Source of the DNA: CAWIOX01 sp963837775
Lineage (GTDB): Bacteria; Pseudomonadota; Gammaproteobacteria; Burkholderiales; Burkholderiaceae_D
Direction: 5' to 3'
NCBI GenBank assembly: GCA_963837775.1
Contig: CAWIOX010000030.1
Location: forward strand, 248,001-312,000
DNA: 64,000 nt
In this document: positions 30,575 through 40,136 of the stretch, one piece after another
Layout of the letters: the number at the start of each line of letters is the position of its first letter
Numbering within the stretch: the first letter of the stretch is position 1
Position numbers and translations under genes: made by a program
The notes under the pieces: generated by a model
Databases searched by the model: none
Seen by the model: the letters and a program-made list of their open reading frames with translations, nothing else
What the model was told of the DNA's origin: nothing

Positions 30575-30865
30575 CTACGCATTGCCGCTGGCGGCCTTGA
30601 CCCAAAACACGATGACCGAGGTCTTGTCGGTGAAACGCTCCGCATGTTCGGCGCCGGCCGGGATCACGCACCATTCGCCGGCAGGCACCGGCCGCTCGAC
30701 GCCGTCGAGGGTCAGGTACAGCGTGCCTTCGGTGACCGTCACGTAGTTGGTGGTCGGGTGGGTGTGGAGCGGGGTGCTGATGTTTTCGCGGGTGGCGACC
30801 GTGACGTCGCAGTTGTCGTCGCTGATCTTGCCCAAACCAAGCAGGGCCTCGGGGATGTGCGCCAT
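30575..30865 (-). CDS. Cupin-domain protein
   Basis: A 96-residue single-domain cupin. The metal-binding motif 1 is in ISTPLHTHPTTNYVTVTEGT, with His-x-His and a Glu, and motif 2 is AGEWCVIPAGAEHAERF. Small cupins of this type bind a divalent metal and have enzyme or sensor roles. The start is MAHIPEALLG with a plausible GAATTCCCCATG context. It stands alone with a convergent neighbour. The substrate cannot be told. Confidence 0.85.
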   Translation of the reverse strand: MAHIPEALLGLGKISDDNCDVTVATRENISTPLHTHPTTNYVTVTEGTLYLTLDGVERPVPAGEWCVIPAGAEHAERFTDKTSVIVFWVKAASGNA

Positions 30866-31012
30866 GGGGAATTCTTTGTAAAGAGGGGGAGGCCGGAAGT
30901 CTAACAGACGCAGTGTTCCCCTCAGCTGCCGCTGCCGGCCAATCCTGCGGCATGGCTTGCCTGTCCGTCGCCGGGCTTCGTAGGGCTTGCGGCCTTGTCG
31001 TTTTATGTTTAT

Positions 31013-31354
31013 TCAATCCTCAGCGGGAAATAGCGCGCACTGAGCCGGTGAAGATTGCATGAATACGGCGGGCAGCTTGGTCGGTGCCTTGATGCGCAAT
31101 TTCTTATTGACGTTCATGCGACCGAATACCACCTCGATGTCGGCAACTGTGACCCCGAAGTGCGGTGCCAGGAATTTCAGCATGTGATCGGTGGCCTTGC
31201 CGCGCACAGGCGCAGCCGTCACGCTGACCTTGAGTTGATTGCCCTTGGCTTTGCCAATGGCATCGCGCCCGGCGCTGGGCTTGCCCAGGATATTGAGCAC
31301 CAGAGTGTCGCCATCCCAGGAGAAGAACGCACCGGAAATGTGTTTGGTTTGCAT
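31013..31354 (-). CDS. DUF167/UPF0235 family protein
   Basis: A 113-residue protein with the family profile: LVLNILGKPSAGRDAIGKAK, KVSVTAAPVRGKATDHMLK and FGVTVADIEVVFGRMN. The fold is known from YggU-type structures; the function is unknown. The start is at 31354 (MQTKHISGAFFSW). The last ~15 residues are not part of the domain. No operon. Confidence 0.85.
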   Translation of the reverse strand: MQTKHISGAFFSWDGDTLVLNILGKPSAGRDAIGKAKGNQLKVSVTAAPVRGKATDHMLKFLAPHFGVTVADIEVVFGRMNVNKKLRIKAPTKLPAVFMQSSPAQCALFPAED

Positions 31355-31448
31355 GGATTATTGTCAGGATTTCTTGGATAGGTGACGACCATTCTATTCC
31401 ACGCAACCGGCACCCTGTCAGATTGCATGGATTGATAAAAACAGTGGA

Positions 31449-31480
31449 GTATCAGTAAAAACAGGCAGCTTGCCGCACGG
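31449..31480 (+). repeat. GTAT-63 intergenic repeat, copy 9 (5' half only)
   Basis: GTGGAGTATCAG, AAAAACAGGCAGC and TTGCCGCACGG are present, then the element stops and is followed by a REP-like GGCGCTGATGATAGC stretch. The 3' box is missing. It lies in the 310-bp gap between divergent genes; the rest of the gap shows no clear feature. Confidence 0.7.
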
Positions 31481-31664
31481 TGGGCGCTGATGATAGCGGC
31501 TGGCGTCAAATGCCGGGCCCTGGCATCAACAATCCCGTTTCAAATCGTTTCAATCCACACTGACGCCATTCTTATTCTCAATCTTGTGCCGGCAATTTTT
31601 CCGTGGCAGTATGCGTTCACCTTGCCAGCCTGCCATACGCAGTTTCCCCAAATCACACTCCAGA

Positions 31665-32570
31665 ATGCATATCATGTCCGACAATTGGAATACGCTGCGC
31701 CCGCAGATCGAATACTTCTCCCGACCTTTCCCGCGCCCGGCAATCGCCTTTGCCAACGCGCACCGCGAAGAAGTCGCCCCGTTCCTGATCGAATCCCTGA
31801 CCCGCATCGCGGCCGATCCTTCCATCGCGGAAGACGGCGAGTATGTGTTGCATCTGTACGCGATGCACCTGCTGGCAACCTGGCGCGATGCGCGCGCCTA
31901 CGCACCGCTGGCGGCGCTCGGCCATCATCCGGACGACGTGCTCGACATCGTCATGGGCGACGTCATCACCGAGTCCTACGGCCGCAGCCTGGCGTCCGTC
32001 TGCGACGGCGACATTGCGCCGCTGCAAGCGCTGTTCGAAGACGCGCAGGCCTCGCACTGGGCCCGCACCGCCGCACTCGAAGCCTGGGGAGTGCGCGTCA
32101 TCGAAGGCGACAGCGCGCGCGACGACCTGCTGCACTACCTGATGGCGCGCGGCGATAGCGAGGCCGCCCGGCTGCGCCGGACCGATACGGTCCGCAACGA
32201 GTTCGAAGTGCTGGACTACATCGTATCGGTGGCCGTCGATATCGCCGCTGTCGAGATGATCGAGCGCATCGACGCCTGGTATGCCGATGATTTGCTGGAT
32301 CAGACCATTTCCACCAAGGAATGGGTGCACCAGCAGATGCGCAAGACGTTTGATCTGGTCCGCGAACAGACGCTGGAGCGCGGCAAAGGCTATGTGCGCG
32401 ATCCGGAAACGGAAATGGGCTGGTGGTCAGGCTTTCACGATGCGCCGGCAAAGACCAAGAAGCCGGGCGCAACGCCGCAGCCAGTGCGGCCTGACCCAAA
32501 AACCGGCAGAAACGACCCCTGTCCCTGCGGCAGCGGCAAGAAATACAAAAAATGCCATGGGGCGAGCTAG
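31665..32570 (+). CDS. DUF1186 domain protein with C-terminal SEC-C motif
   Basis: Start ATG at 31665 (MHIMSDNW) or 31674; no strong ribosome-binding site. The product is about 300 residues. The N-terminal ~240 residues (YVLHLYAMHLLATWRDARAY, HWARTAALEAWGVRVIEGD) resemble DUF1186, a helical HEAT-like domain. The end carries NDPCPCGSGKKYKKCHG, a SEC-C zinc-binding motif known from the SecA C-terminus, where it binds SecB and ribosomes. The role is unknown; an accessory part in protein quality control is a guess. Confidence 0.85.
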   Translation: MHIMSDNWNTLRPQIEYFSRPFPRPAIAFANAHREEVAPFLIESLTRIAADPSIAEDGEYVLHLYAMHLLATWRDARAYAPLAALGHHPDDVLDIVMGDVITESYGRSLASVCDGDIAPLQALFEDAQASHWARTAALEAWGVRVIEGDSARDDLLHYLMARGDSEAARLRRTDTVRNEFEVLDYIVSVAVDIAAVEMIERIDAWYADDLLDQTISTKEWVHQQMRKTFDLVREQTLERGKGYVRDPETEMGWWSGFHDAPAKTKKPGATPQPVRPDPKTGRNDPCPCGSGKKYKKCHGAS

Positions 32571-32596
32571 CCCAACCTGTTCGCCATCAATCTGCA

Positions 32597-32683
32597 GTAG
32601 GTTGGCGCTGAGCTTGCGAAGCCCAACATTCGGTAGCGAAATTTATGCGTTCCAAATGTTGGGCTTTGCAGCCCAACCTCTAC
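32597..32683. repeat. REPIN-like doublet, GTAGGTTGG type
   Basis: Inward GTAG...CTAC ends enclose two palindromic units (TTGGCGCTGAGC, AAGCCCAAC and GTTGGGCTTTGCAGCCCAAC). At 87 bp it is longer than the three other doublets in the window. It starts 27 bp after the DUF1186 gene stop. Confidence 0.6.
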
Positions 32684-32693
32684 GAGCTGAAAA

Positions 32694-32732
32694 CCCCCTC
32701 TCCCGCTGGCGGGAGAGGGATGGGGTGAGGGC
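32694..32732. repeat. GC-rich palindromic unit (CTCTCCCGC family)
   Basis: CTCTCCCGC(tgg)GCGGGAGAG followed by ATGGGGTGAGGGC. It belongs to the same family as the inverted repeats around the DUF559 gene at 40154-40692. Confidence 0.7.
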
Positions 32733-32805
32733 GGCTGCAAAGTCGATGACTTAATTAATTGCTTTGCCCTTCGTGGATGCCTTGTCGGGGGTAGCCCGAC
32801 AGCTA

Positions 32806-32839
32806 CTTACTTTTCTTTGCTTCGCCAAAGAAAAGTAAG
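32806..32839. repeat. Perfect 14-bp inverted repeat
   Basis: CTTACTTTTCTTTG and CAAAGAAAAGTAAG around a 6-base loop. It belongs to a wide-spread type of intergenic sequence; here it lies in the repeat-rich gap 32571-33442. Confidence 0.7.
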
Positions 32840-32879
32840 CAAAAGAAAGGCGACCGCAGACTTGCCCCTGCGGGGTTCC

Positions 32880-32971
32880 CGTTTGTGCGCTGCAAAAAAT
32901 GGGAAATGAAGGAAACTCGCTTCGCTCAGACAGCCTTCATTTCTGATCCATTTTCTGCAGCACACAAACGG
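32880..32971. repeat. Long imperfect inverted repeat, arms about 34 nt
   Basis: Arms CCGTTTGTGCGCTGCA... and ...TGCAGCACACAAACGG pair along 34 bases with a few mismatches (GGGAAATGAAGG with CCTTCATTTCTG). The loop is about 22 bases. Transcribed, it would fold into a strong stem; its role is unknown. Confidence 0.7.
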
Positions 32972-33073
32972 CTGCGTGCCCCAGCGGCCCAAGGTCAAAA
33001 GCAACGGCAATGCAACCGCCAATGACATAAAACTGTCAATTGAATCTCAGACACGCAATAAGTGAAGCACATT

Positions 33074-33211
33074 GCGCCGCACGGAGTTGACGTGCGGCTG
33101 GTGAGTTGCGCCGTCCAACCTACATGGTTTTGAAAAATAGGGGGGTATCGGCCAAAACTGCCATGTTCCCGCACGTATCGCCTGCGGTTTAAAAAATACA
33201 CTGGCAGGTAT
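33074..33211 (+). repeat. 139-bp composite repeat (hairpin + GTAT-63 copy 10), second copy
   Basis: Same order as at 30311-30449: CCGCACG(7)CGTGCGG, GGTGAGTTGCGCCGTCCA, then GTAT at 33145 and 33208 (63 bp). The core is more diverged in the middle (AAAACTGCCATG, TTCCCGCACG). It is followed within 150 bp by the IS110-type element. Confidence 0.8.
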
Positions 33212-33354
33212 GTTTAGGAACATGCGGCGCAATGGTGAAGCAGGGGTTTCGCGGGGCACTGCCCCGCGCCTGCGGAACGATATCCGCTTGCAAGCGGATA
33301 TGCACCCTGCAAGGGCTGCGCTTATTGACGCCTTACGCATTGCGGATTAATGAA

Positions 33355-34774
33355 ATGGACTCCACCCTCCCAACGACGGCATCATAATGTGCCAAGCGAG
33401 CCAGATAGGCTGGCAAGCGACAATCAAGAGAAGGAGTCCATCATGAATGCTAGCGCAAAAATGATTGGTCTGGATATTGCGAAGAATGTGTTCGTTGCCG
33501 TCGGCCATGATGAGCATGGGAAAGTGGTTATGAAGCACAAGCTGACGCGAGAAGCCGTGCTGCCGACCTTTGCAAATATGCCGGCGACGGCCATCGCGAT
33601 TGAAGCGTGTGCGGGGTCGCACTATTGGGCGCGCCAACTGATTGCCTTGGGGCATAACGTAAAATTGATTGCCGCGCAACATACGCGCGCTTATGTGACG
33701 GGCAACAAGAACGACACCAATGATGCGGCTGCGATTTCCGAAGCAGCTTCGCGGGCAAAAACCAAGACGGTGCCGATCAACACCGAAACGCAGCAGGATC
33801 TACAAATGCTGCACCGGACAAGACAGGCATTGATACATGAGCGCACCGCAATAATTTGTCGCATGCGCGCCTTTGCCTGCGAATATGGGCAAGTGTACCC
33901 ATTGGGCGTGGCGAAGTTTTTAGAGGGCTTCAAGGAATGGCTGGCAGACGAGAAAAACGGTTTGTCGGGATCGGCAATGACGACTTTCAAGGAATTGAAA
34001 GCGCAACTTGACGACAAAGATGCACGCATTACCGTCTACGATGCGCGACTAGCGCAAGCGGCTAAAGAGGATGCTCGCGCTGGTCGTTTGATGGAAGTAC
34101 CCGGTGTAGGCAAACTCATTGCCACAGCGGTGCTGGCAGCAGTGGCTGATGCGCATCACTTTGACAATGGGCGCGATTTCGCCGCCAATCTGGGATTGGT
34201 GCCGCGCGAGCATAGCAGCGGCGGCAAGCAGCGGCTGTTTGGCATTACCAAGCGCGGCGATACTTATTTGCGCACCCAACTTATTCACGGCGCGCGCAGC
34301 GCGTTGCGGTGGGCAGGCGAAAAACCGGACAAGATGCTGTGCTGGGCGACGAAGGTGGCAGAACGTCGCGGCAATAAAGTCGCAGCAGTGGCACTCGCCA
34401 ACAAGATGGCGCGCGTCATCTGGGCGTTATTGGCCCATGGCCGGGACTATGTTCCGGTCTGGTCGAAAGGAATGACCAGACCGGCTTGAGGCAGGCGGGA
34501 TGTCATGCATAGGAATTAACTGAAACGCTATTTCTGGAGTAACACACGCCAAGTTTGCGAAGGTGAAGAAAGATTGATGCCATCAGGTCGGACCGGCGTC
34601 AGATGAATCCGCAGGCCGTAATGGCCCTTGAGGCCGCCGTCTTATCAGGATTCTGGCGCGCGTATTACATCAGGGCCAGAGCAAAAAATCGCTCATTTTT
34701 TAGGCCGTATAGATACAGGCAAGCTTACCTACAGGCAAATATCAAATTCTCCTTGCAAAACGGGTGGAGTCCAT
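33355..34774 (+). mobile_element. IS110 family (IS1111 group) insertion sequence
   Basis: A 13-bp perfect inverted repeat, ATGGACTCCACCC at 33355-33367 and GGGTGGAGTCCAT at 34762-34774, brackets the transposase gene. Subterminal inverted repeats of this kind mark the IS1111 group within IS110; exact element tips may lie a few bases outside. Total about 1.42 kb. No target duplication is expected for this family, and none is seen. The 270 bp after the gene is IS DNA with no ORF. Confidence 0.85.
33443..34489 (+). CDS. IS110 family transposase
   Basis: 348 residues, ATG after GAAGGAGTCC. The N-terminal DEDD catalytic domain shows GLDIAKNVF (first Asp), AIEACAGSHYWAR (Glu) and NKNDTNDAAAISEAA (Asp pair). 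The C-terminal Transposase_20 region shows EVPGVGKLIATAVLAAV, then LGLVPREHSSGGKQRLFG and KRGDTYLRTQLIHGA, with the Ser nucleophile region SSGG. The gene looks intact, so the element may be active. It acts on its own subterminal repeats through a circular intermediate in known cases. Confidence 0.95.
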   Translation: MNASAKMIGLDIAKNVFVAVGHDEHGKVVMKHKLTREAVLPTFANMPATAIAIEACAGSHYWARQLIALGHNVKLIAAQHTRAYVTGNKNDTNDAAAISEAASRAKTKTVPINTETQQDLQMLHRTRQALIHERTAIICRMRAFACEYGQVYPLGVAKFLEGFKEWLADEKNGLSGSAMTTFKELKAQLDDKDARITVYDARLAQAAKEDARAGRLMEVPGVGKLIATAVLAAVADAHHFDNGRDFAANLGLVPREHSSGGKQRLFGITKRGDTYLRTQLIHGARSALRWAGEKPDKMLCWATKVAERRGNKVAAVALANKMARVIWALLAHGRDYVPVWSKGMTRPA

Positions 34775-34825
34775 AGATACGGCCTTGAGTTCACTCCAGA
34801 TACTTTAGCTTTGCACCGTCTCGGC

Positions 34826-36121
34826 CTAACCATTAAGAAAGTACGCGCCTTCACCCGCACCTACTGGGTGTCCAGATAGCCAAAGAACAACTGACTTAAC
34901 CATTGCTACATAGATGGTTCGTAAGTCTTGCAATTTCTCCCAAGACCAGTGCGGAGGGCTTACGAACATGTACTTGTCAGAAAGCCATTCTGATGCGCGC
35001 AATGTTGTTTCATATTCGCTATCCATGTTGGCAGAAAAATAGTCACGATACTGTCGTAACCCGCGCTTAGCCAGTTGGACTTTTCGTGCTTTGATCGGGG
35101 CATAGAGTTCCGTTGCGCGCATCTTTTGAATCAAAATTTGAATTGGCAACTCTGCCGCCTTTTTCAAAAGGCCGCATTCGATCAGCAGGTGCAGATTAGT
35201 TGCGTTAATTTCGTTTGATGGAAAAGCTTCAAGCTCGCTAGATCCCCCGCTCAACGTTAAATATAGACCAAGCGCAACTGGTGGCATGCCCTTAAAGACC
35301 ATTAGATCTTCCGGGTACAAAAATATGTCTGCTTCAAAAAGTCGCACACGATCAATAAGCGAATCTTCATCTTCACTTGGCGGCCGCAATCTCGACGAGT
35401 TGTAGATATCACACTGTCGCCACCTTTCTTGGTAAGGGATATTGCCGCGGTCGTCACATTGCAAATTGGAATCGCGAAGGCGCAAAGTTGCACCCCTCAA
35501 AACATTACCCTCCAGCCTAAGTGTTTGAGCGTATTTGGCCCACGCTGGAGCCCAGAACCCGGCTTCAAGCAAGCAACCAGCCACATTCCAAGCTCTTCCC
35601 TCTGATCTCCCGATCAAATACTTCAGAGCAGGCACAACTTTTTCACGCGTAGCATCCTTGCGAAACATGACATTAACCGAACGTGATTGCTCGCTAATTA
35701 GCACAACGCTCTCAAGAAAATTATCGGCACAAGGCTTGTCTTCCACGCGCAATGCTGTTTGATTCCCTGGATTGCAAGTGCCTAAAAATACACGAGACAG
35801 TTCATCTTGTTCCATCGCGCACGCAGCTTGATATTGCGAGCGAATTTTAATTCGCTCTTTATTTTCATGCCTTATGCCGTCTGAACCAATAATCCAAAGA
35901 ATTCGGGTCGGCGCATACGATCTTATTTCGCCATTCACCTCTTTTGCGTCGAAAGGTGGCCAGTCATGGTCTAGCTGAATGGCAACCACAGTCAACGTAC
36001 GCTCTTGTCCCGCACGAGATCCGGATGCGTAGGCAACCACAATGGGGCTTTGGTATTCCATCGAGTGCCGCAACACGCCAACAATTTGTTCTCTGCATTC
36101 CTCAAAATTTGTCCAAACCAT
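34826..36121 (-). CDS. Hypothetical protein, AT-rich, orphan gene beside the IS
   Basis: The start at 36121 (MVWTNFEECREQIVGVLRHS) has GGAG six bases upstream; 431 residues. It is soluble, with no signal peptide, and largely mixed alpha/beta. Notable stretches: PIVVAYASGSRAGQERTLTV, RILWIIGSDGIRHENKERIK, EGRAWNVAGCLLEAGFWAPA and HLLIECGLLKKAAELPIQI. I recognise no family. Its base composition is clearly more AT-rich than its neighbours, and it sits 52 bp from the IS end, so acquisition by transfer is likely. No partner gene is adjacent. Confidence 0.7.
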   Translation of the reverse strand: MVWTNFEECREQIVGVLRHSMEYQSPIVVAYASGSRAGQERTLTVVAIQLDHDWPPFDAKEVNGEIRSYAPTRILWIIGSDGIRHENKERIKIRSQYQAACAMEQDELSRVFLGTCNPGNQTALRVEDKPCADNFLESVVLISEQSRSVNVMFRKDATREKVVPALKYLIGRSEGRAWNVAGCLLEAGFWAPAWAKYAQTLRLEGNVLRGATLRLRDSNLQCDDRGNIPYQERWRQCDIYNSSRLRPPSEDEDSLIDRVRLFEADIFLYPEDLMVFKGMPPVALGLYLTLSGGSSELEAFPSNEINATNLHLLIECGLLKKAAELPIQILIQKMRATELYAPIKARKVQLAKRGLRQYRDYFSANMDSEYETTLRASEWLSDKYMFVSPPHWSWEKLQDLRTIYVAMVKSVVLWLSGHPVGAGEGAYFLNG

Positions 36122-36285
36122 AAAATCTCCGGTGTTAGTATGGCTACCCTCGTTTTCAGCGCATTTGAATAATAAGAATAATAGGAGGCAGACCACCGTT
36201 TTATTTATGTTCGCGTTTCTGCCCCGCTGGAAACTATAGTGGATTTGCTTGCATTGATGGTAATTATTTCAAAAAAGCAACTATC

Positions 36286-39200
36286 CTACCCAACCCCCAC
36301 CAAACTCCGTCCCCCCGCCGTCCTCTGCACCAATATCCTGGTCGCAATCCGTTCCGTCATTTCCTGCACGTGCGAGATCACGCCGACTTTGCGGCCCATC
36401 GATTGCAGGCCGTCGAGCGCGTCCATTGCGACGCGCAGCGTGTCGGCATCCAAGCTGCCGAAGCCTTCGTCGATGAACAGCGATTCGACCCGCACCCGGT
36501 TGGTTGACAGCGACGCGAGGCCGAGCGCCAGCGCGAGCGAGACCAGGAACGATTCGCCGCCGGACAGCGAGTGCACCGAGCGCAGCTCGTCGCCCATGTC
36601 CTGATCGACCACCATCAGCGCCAGCGTGTCGCTGATGCGCTGCAGCCGGTAGCGGCGCGACAGCTCGTTCAGGTGGCGGTTCGCGTAGCCGAGCAGCACG
36701 TCGAGCGTGTACTGCTGCGCGTAGTTGCGGAATTTCTTGCCGTCGGCGGCGCCGATCAGCTCGTTCAGTTGCGCCCATAGCCGGTGGCGTGGCTTCCTGC
36801 GCGGCGATGGTGGCCAGCATGTCGGCCGCATGCACGCGGCGCGCGTGGTCCTGCGCGATCGACAGTTGCAGCGCGGTGGCGCTGGCGTGGGCGCTGTGGC
36901 GCTCGGCGGCGAGGCTGTGCAGCGCCTGCTGCAGCGCGTCTATCGGGCTGGCGCTGCGGCGGCGGCTTCGGATGCAGGCGCGTCGGCGTCCTGCGTCGCG
37001 TCGTCTGCATCGGCTGCGCTGTCGTCTGGCGGCGGGCGCTGTTGCTGGTGCGCCTGCCGCTGGCTGCTGCGTTCCTGCAGCACGGTGGCGGCCTGGCGGG
37101 CGGCGTTGTCGATCGCGTGCAGCGCGGCGCGCTCGGCGGCGATCCAGTCGGCGGGGTGGGCCAGCAGCGCGTGCAGCTGGGTTTCGTCGAGATGCGCGTC
37201 CAGCGCGTCGCGCTGTCTGCTGCGCCGCTGGCGGCATTGAAGCGGGCGATCCAGTCGGCCAGCTTTTCGGCGGCGGCCTGCGCTTCGCCGTTGTGGCTGG
37301 TCAGGCGGGTTGTGGCCTGCTGCAGCGCTTCGCTGTTGCGGGTCTGCGCCTGCTTGCTGTCGTTGCTGGCCTGGGTGTGCTGCGCCAGCAGCGCCTTGGC
37401 TTTGGCAATCGCGTCGGCCAGTTGCGCTTCGATTTGTTGCACCGGCTGGCCGTTGAACAGCGCGCGGCGCTCGGCCTGCATCGCTGTCAGCACTTTATGG
37501 CTGGCGGCAAACGCGCTGGCCGCGCGCTGCTGTTCCAGCTCGGCCTTGCCGTGGCTGGCGACCAGTGCGGCCAGTTCCAGCGTCAGCGTCGCGTGGCGTT
37601 GCTGGCCCTGCTCGAACGCGCTGCGCTGGCTGTGCCAGTGGCGCGCATTCTGTTCGCATTGCTGCTGGAAGGCGTCCGGATTGTCCTGCCAGTTGCTGCG
37701 CCAGTCGTCATCGCATCGTCGGAACGGAACGCGGGGTCGAGCTGGTCCAGGCTGTCGTTTAGGCGTTGCCGGCTCTGGGCCAGCTGTTCGGCGCCGGCCT
37801 GTTGGCGGGATCGGGTTTCGCTCAGCGCGGTCCGGGCGGCGTCGGCGGCTTCCTTGCGGGCGTTGTGCGCGATGCTGGCGCGGTCGAATGCGGCCTGGGC
37901 CGCGTCCTTGGCCTGCGCGGCGCTGCGCGATGCGGCGTCCAGCTGGCCGATGCTGTGCAGTTCCGCCTGCAGCGTGCTGCGCTGGCTGGCGAACCAGTCG
38001 GCTTGCTGTTCTGCATCGATGTTGGCCAGTTCGGCCGCCAGCGGCTGCGCCTGCCAGTCCTGTTGCTGGCGCTGCAGCGCGGCGTGCAGTTGCTGCTGTT
38101 GCTGCGCGATCGCGTCCAGCTGGCGGCGCTGGCTGGCGGCTTCCGCGCCGTGGGTCGCTTGCTGCTGTTGCGCGTGTTCATATTGCTGGCGGCAGCCGGC
38201 GACTTCGGCTTGCAGGCTGGCCAGCATCGCGTGCAGCTGCGGGTTGTCTGTCGTGTACGGGTGCTCGGTGGCGCCGCAGACCGGGCAGGGCGCGTCCGGC
38301 TCCAGCGCGGCGCGCAGGGTTTCGACGCTGGCGGCGCAGGCGGCTTCGGCGCTTTTCAAGGAGCGTTCGGCTTGCGCCAGTGCGGCGGTCAGCGGCGGGA
38401 GTTGTGCGTTGACTTGCGCCAGCGCGGCGTCGGCCTGCGGCGGCGGCTTGCCGGCTGTTGCCGGCTTGCGCGTCCAGCGCCTGCTGGCGCGTGTGCTGCT
38501 CGGCCAGTGCGCGCCAGCATTGCTCGGCGCTGCCCAGCTGCTCGCGGCGGCTGTCGGCGCTGTGCTTGCGTGTCTGCAGCGCGGCGATGTCGATGCCGGC
38601 GTGCTGCCGGGTCGCGAGCTGGCGCTGCTGCTCGGCCTGCATTCAGCGCGCTGGCGGCGCTGGCCAGCGCCTGGGTCGCGGCGGCCAGCTGTTCGTCCTG
38701 CCTTGCTTCGCTTTGCGCCAGTGTCGCCAGTATGCGTTCAAACTGCGCTGTTTCATTGCGGGAGATGCCTGACTGCTTCAGGAGTATGTCCCAGCGCGGC
38801 CACTCGTCGGCCAGCGTTTGCAGCGGCGCGTGTTGCGCCAGCCAGTGTTCGGTCGCTTGCTGCTTTTGTTGCGCGCCGGCCAGTTCGGCCTGCTTCGCTT
38901 GCCGGTTTTGCTGCGCCAGCGCGGCGGCGCTGTCGGCATCAAGCTGCGCCTGCTGCGCCGCCTGATGCGCGGGCCGCAGCGCGTCGATGCGGGCGTCGAG
39001 CGCCTTGGCCTGATCCAGCGCGGGCGCGGCGGCAAGCTGCGCCTGTTCGGCGTCCGTCAGCGTGGTTTGCGCGGCGGCCTGCGCGGCGTCGGCTTGCTGG
39101 CGGGCCTGCTCGGCGGCGGCCAGCTTGTTCTGGCAGTCGGCAATCGCGTGGTGGTCGGCGGCGATGGCGCGGCCCAGCCGCTCGATCTCGGCCACCAGCG

Positions 39201-40125
39201 GGCGCGCGGCCTGCACCGCATCGACCCGCTGCAGATCAAGGCGGCGGCTGGCGGCGGCTTGCTGCTGGTCTTGCGTTTGCTGCAATTGCGCTTGCGCCAG
39301 CTGTTCGTTCTGATGGAACTTGTCGTCGTCCTGATGCCAGCGCAGTTGCGTGTCGAGTTCGGCCTTGCGCAGGTCCAGCGCCTTGACGGCGGCATCGGCG
39401 GCGGCGCTGTCCTGTTCCAGCTGGCTGCGGGCGTCGTCGCTTAGGGGCTTCTGGTCGGCCAGCCGGTCGTTGATGCGCTGCAGTTCCTGCTGTTCCAGCT
39501 TGGCGCGGGCATAGGCGCGCTGCGACAGCGCGCTGTAGATCGCGCTGCCGGTCAGGGTTTCCAGCAGTTCGCCGCGCTCGTTGTCGTCGGCCTTCAGGAA
39601 CGCGGAAAACTCGTTCTGCGCCAGCAGCACCGCGCGGGTGAATTGCTCGAACGACAGGCCGATGCGCTGCACGATTTCGGCCTTGACTTCCCGGTTGGTG
39701 CCGCCGATCGGCTGCAGATCGGGCAATTGCTTCAGGCTCATGCCGGTGTTTTGCAGGCTGCCGCTGGCCTTGCCGCGCGCGCGCCGCACGCTCCAGCGGG
39801 CGCGGTAGCCGATGCCGTCGTTGCCGACGAAATCGACTTCGGCATGGCCTTCGGCGGTGCCGCGCCGCAACAGGTTGCGCGCGTCCTGCTGGGTGACGGT
39901 GCTGTCGCCGACGTCGGGCAGCGTCTTGTTGCCGGCTTTCAGCAGGCGCGGCGTGCTTTCATACAGCGCCATGCACAGCGCGTCGAGCAGCGTGCTCTTG
40001 CCGGCGCCGGTCGGGCCGGAGATCGCGAACAGGCCGGATGACTTCAACGGTTCCTGCTCGAAATCGACTTCGAATTCGCCGGCCAGCGAGGCCAGGTTCT
40101 TGCCACGGATTGCGAGGATTTTCAT
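36286..40125 (-). pseudogene. sbcC: SbcC, ATPase subunit of the SbcCD nuclease, several frameshifts
   Basis: The N-terminal part (38389-40125) begins MKILAIRGKNLASLAGEFEV with Walker A GPTGAGKST at residues 37-45 and QTLTGS-like D-loop context. The central part is Gln/Ala-rich coiled coil in several frames. The end (36286-36831) holds VHSLSGGESFLVSLALALGL (ABC signature), VESLFIDEGFGSLD (Walker B) and SHVQEMTERI. The zinc hook CPVCGATEHP sits in the middle frame. At least four shifts (about 38640, 38380, 37710, 37225, 36780) break the 1280-residue chain. Both ATPase halves and the hook read cleanly, so sequence errors are probable. In E. coli, SbcCD cleaves hairpins and protein-blocked DNA ends. 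Confidence 0.85.
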
Positions 40126-40136
40126 AGCTTATTTAT

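Noticed and set aside
22041..33211. Peptide-like pattern C-I-F-x3-M-x2-C-G-x2-P-V-L-x-D-T-P read on the reverse strand of the GTAT-63 copies
   Set aside because: Several copies have in-frame stops (for example copies 1, 4, 6 and 10) and copies with 64-bp spacing shift frame, so the pattern follows DNA conservation, not coding.
36789..39386. An 865-codon + strand frame across sbcC
   Set aside because: It is the mirror of GC-rich sbcC coding on the other strand, has biased Ala/Cys/Arg/Ser composition and no domain, while the minus strand has clear SbcC motifs.
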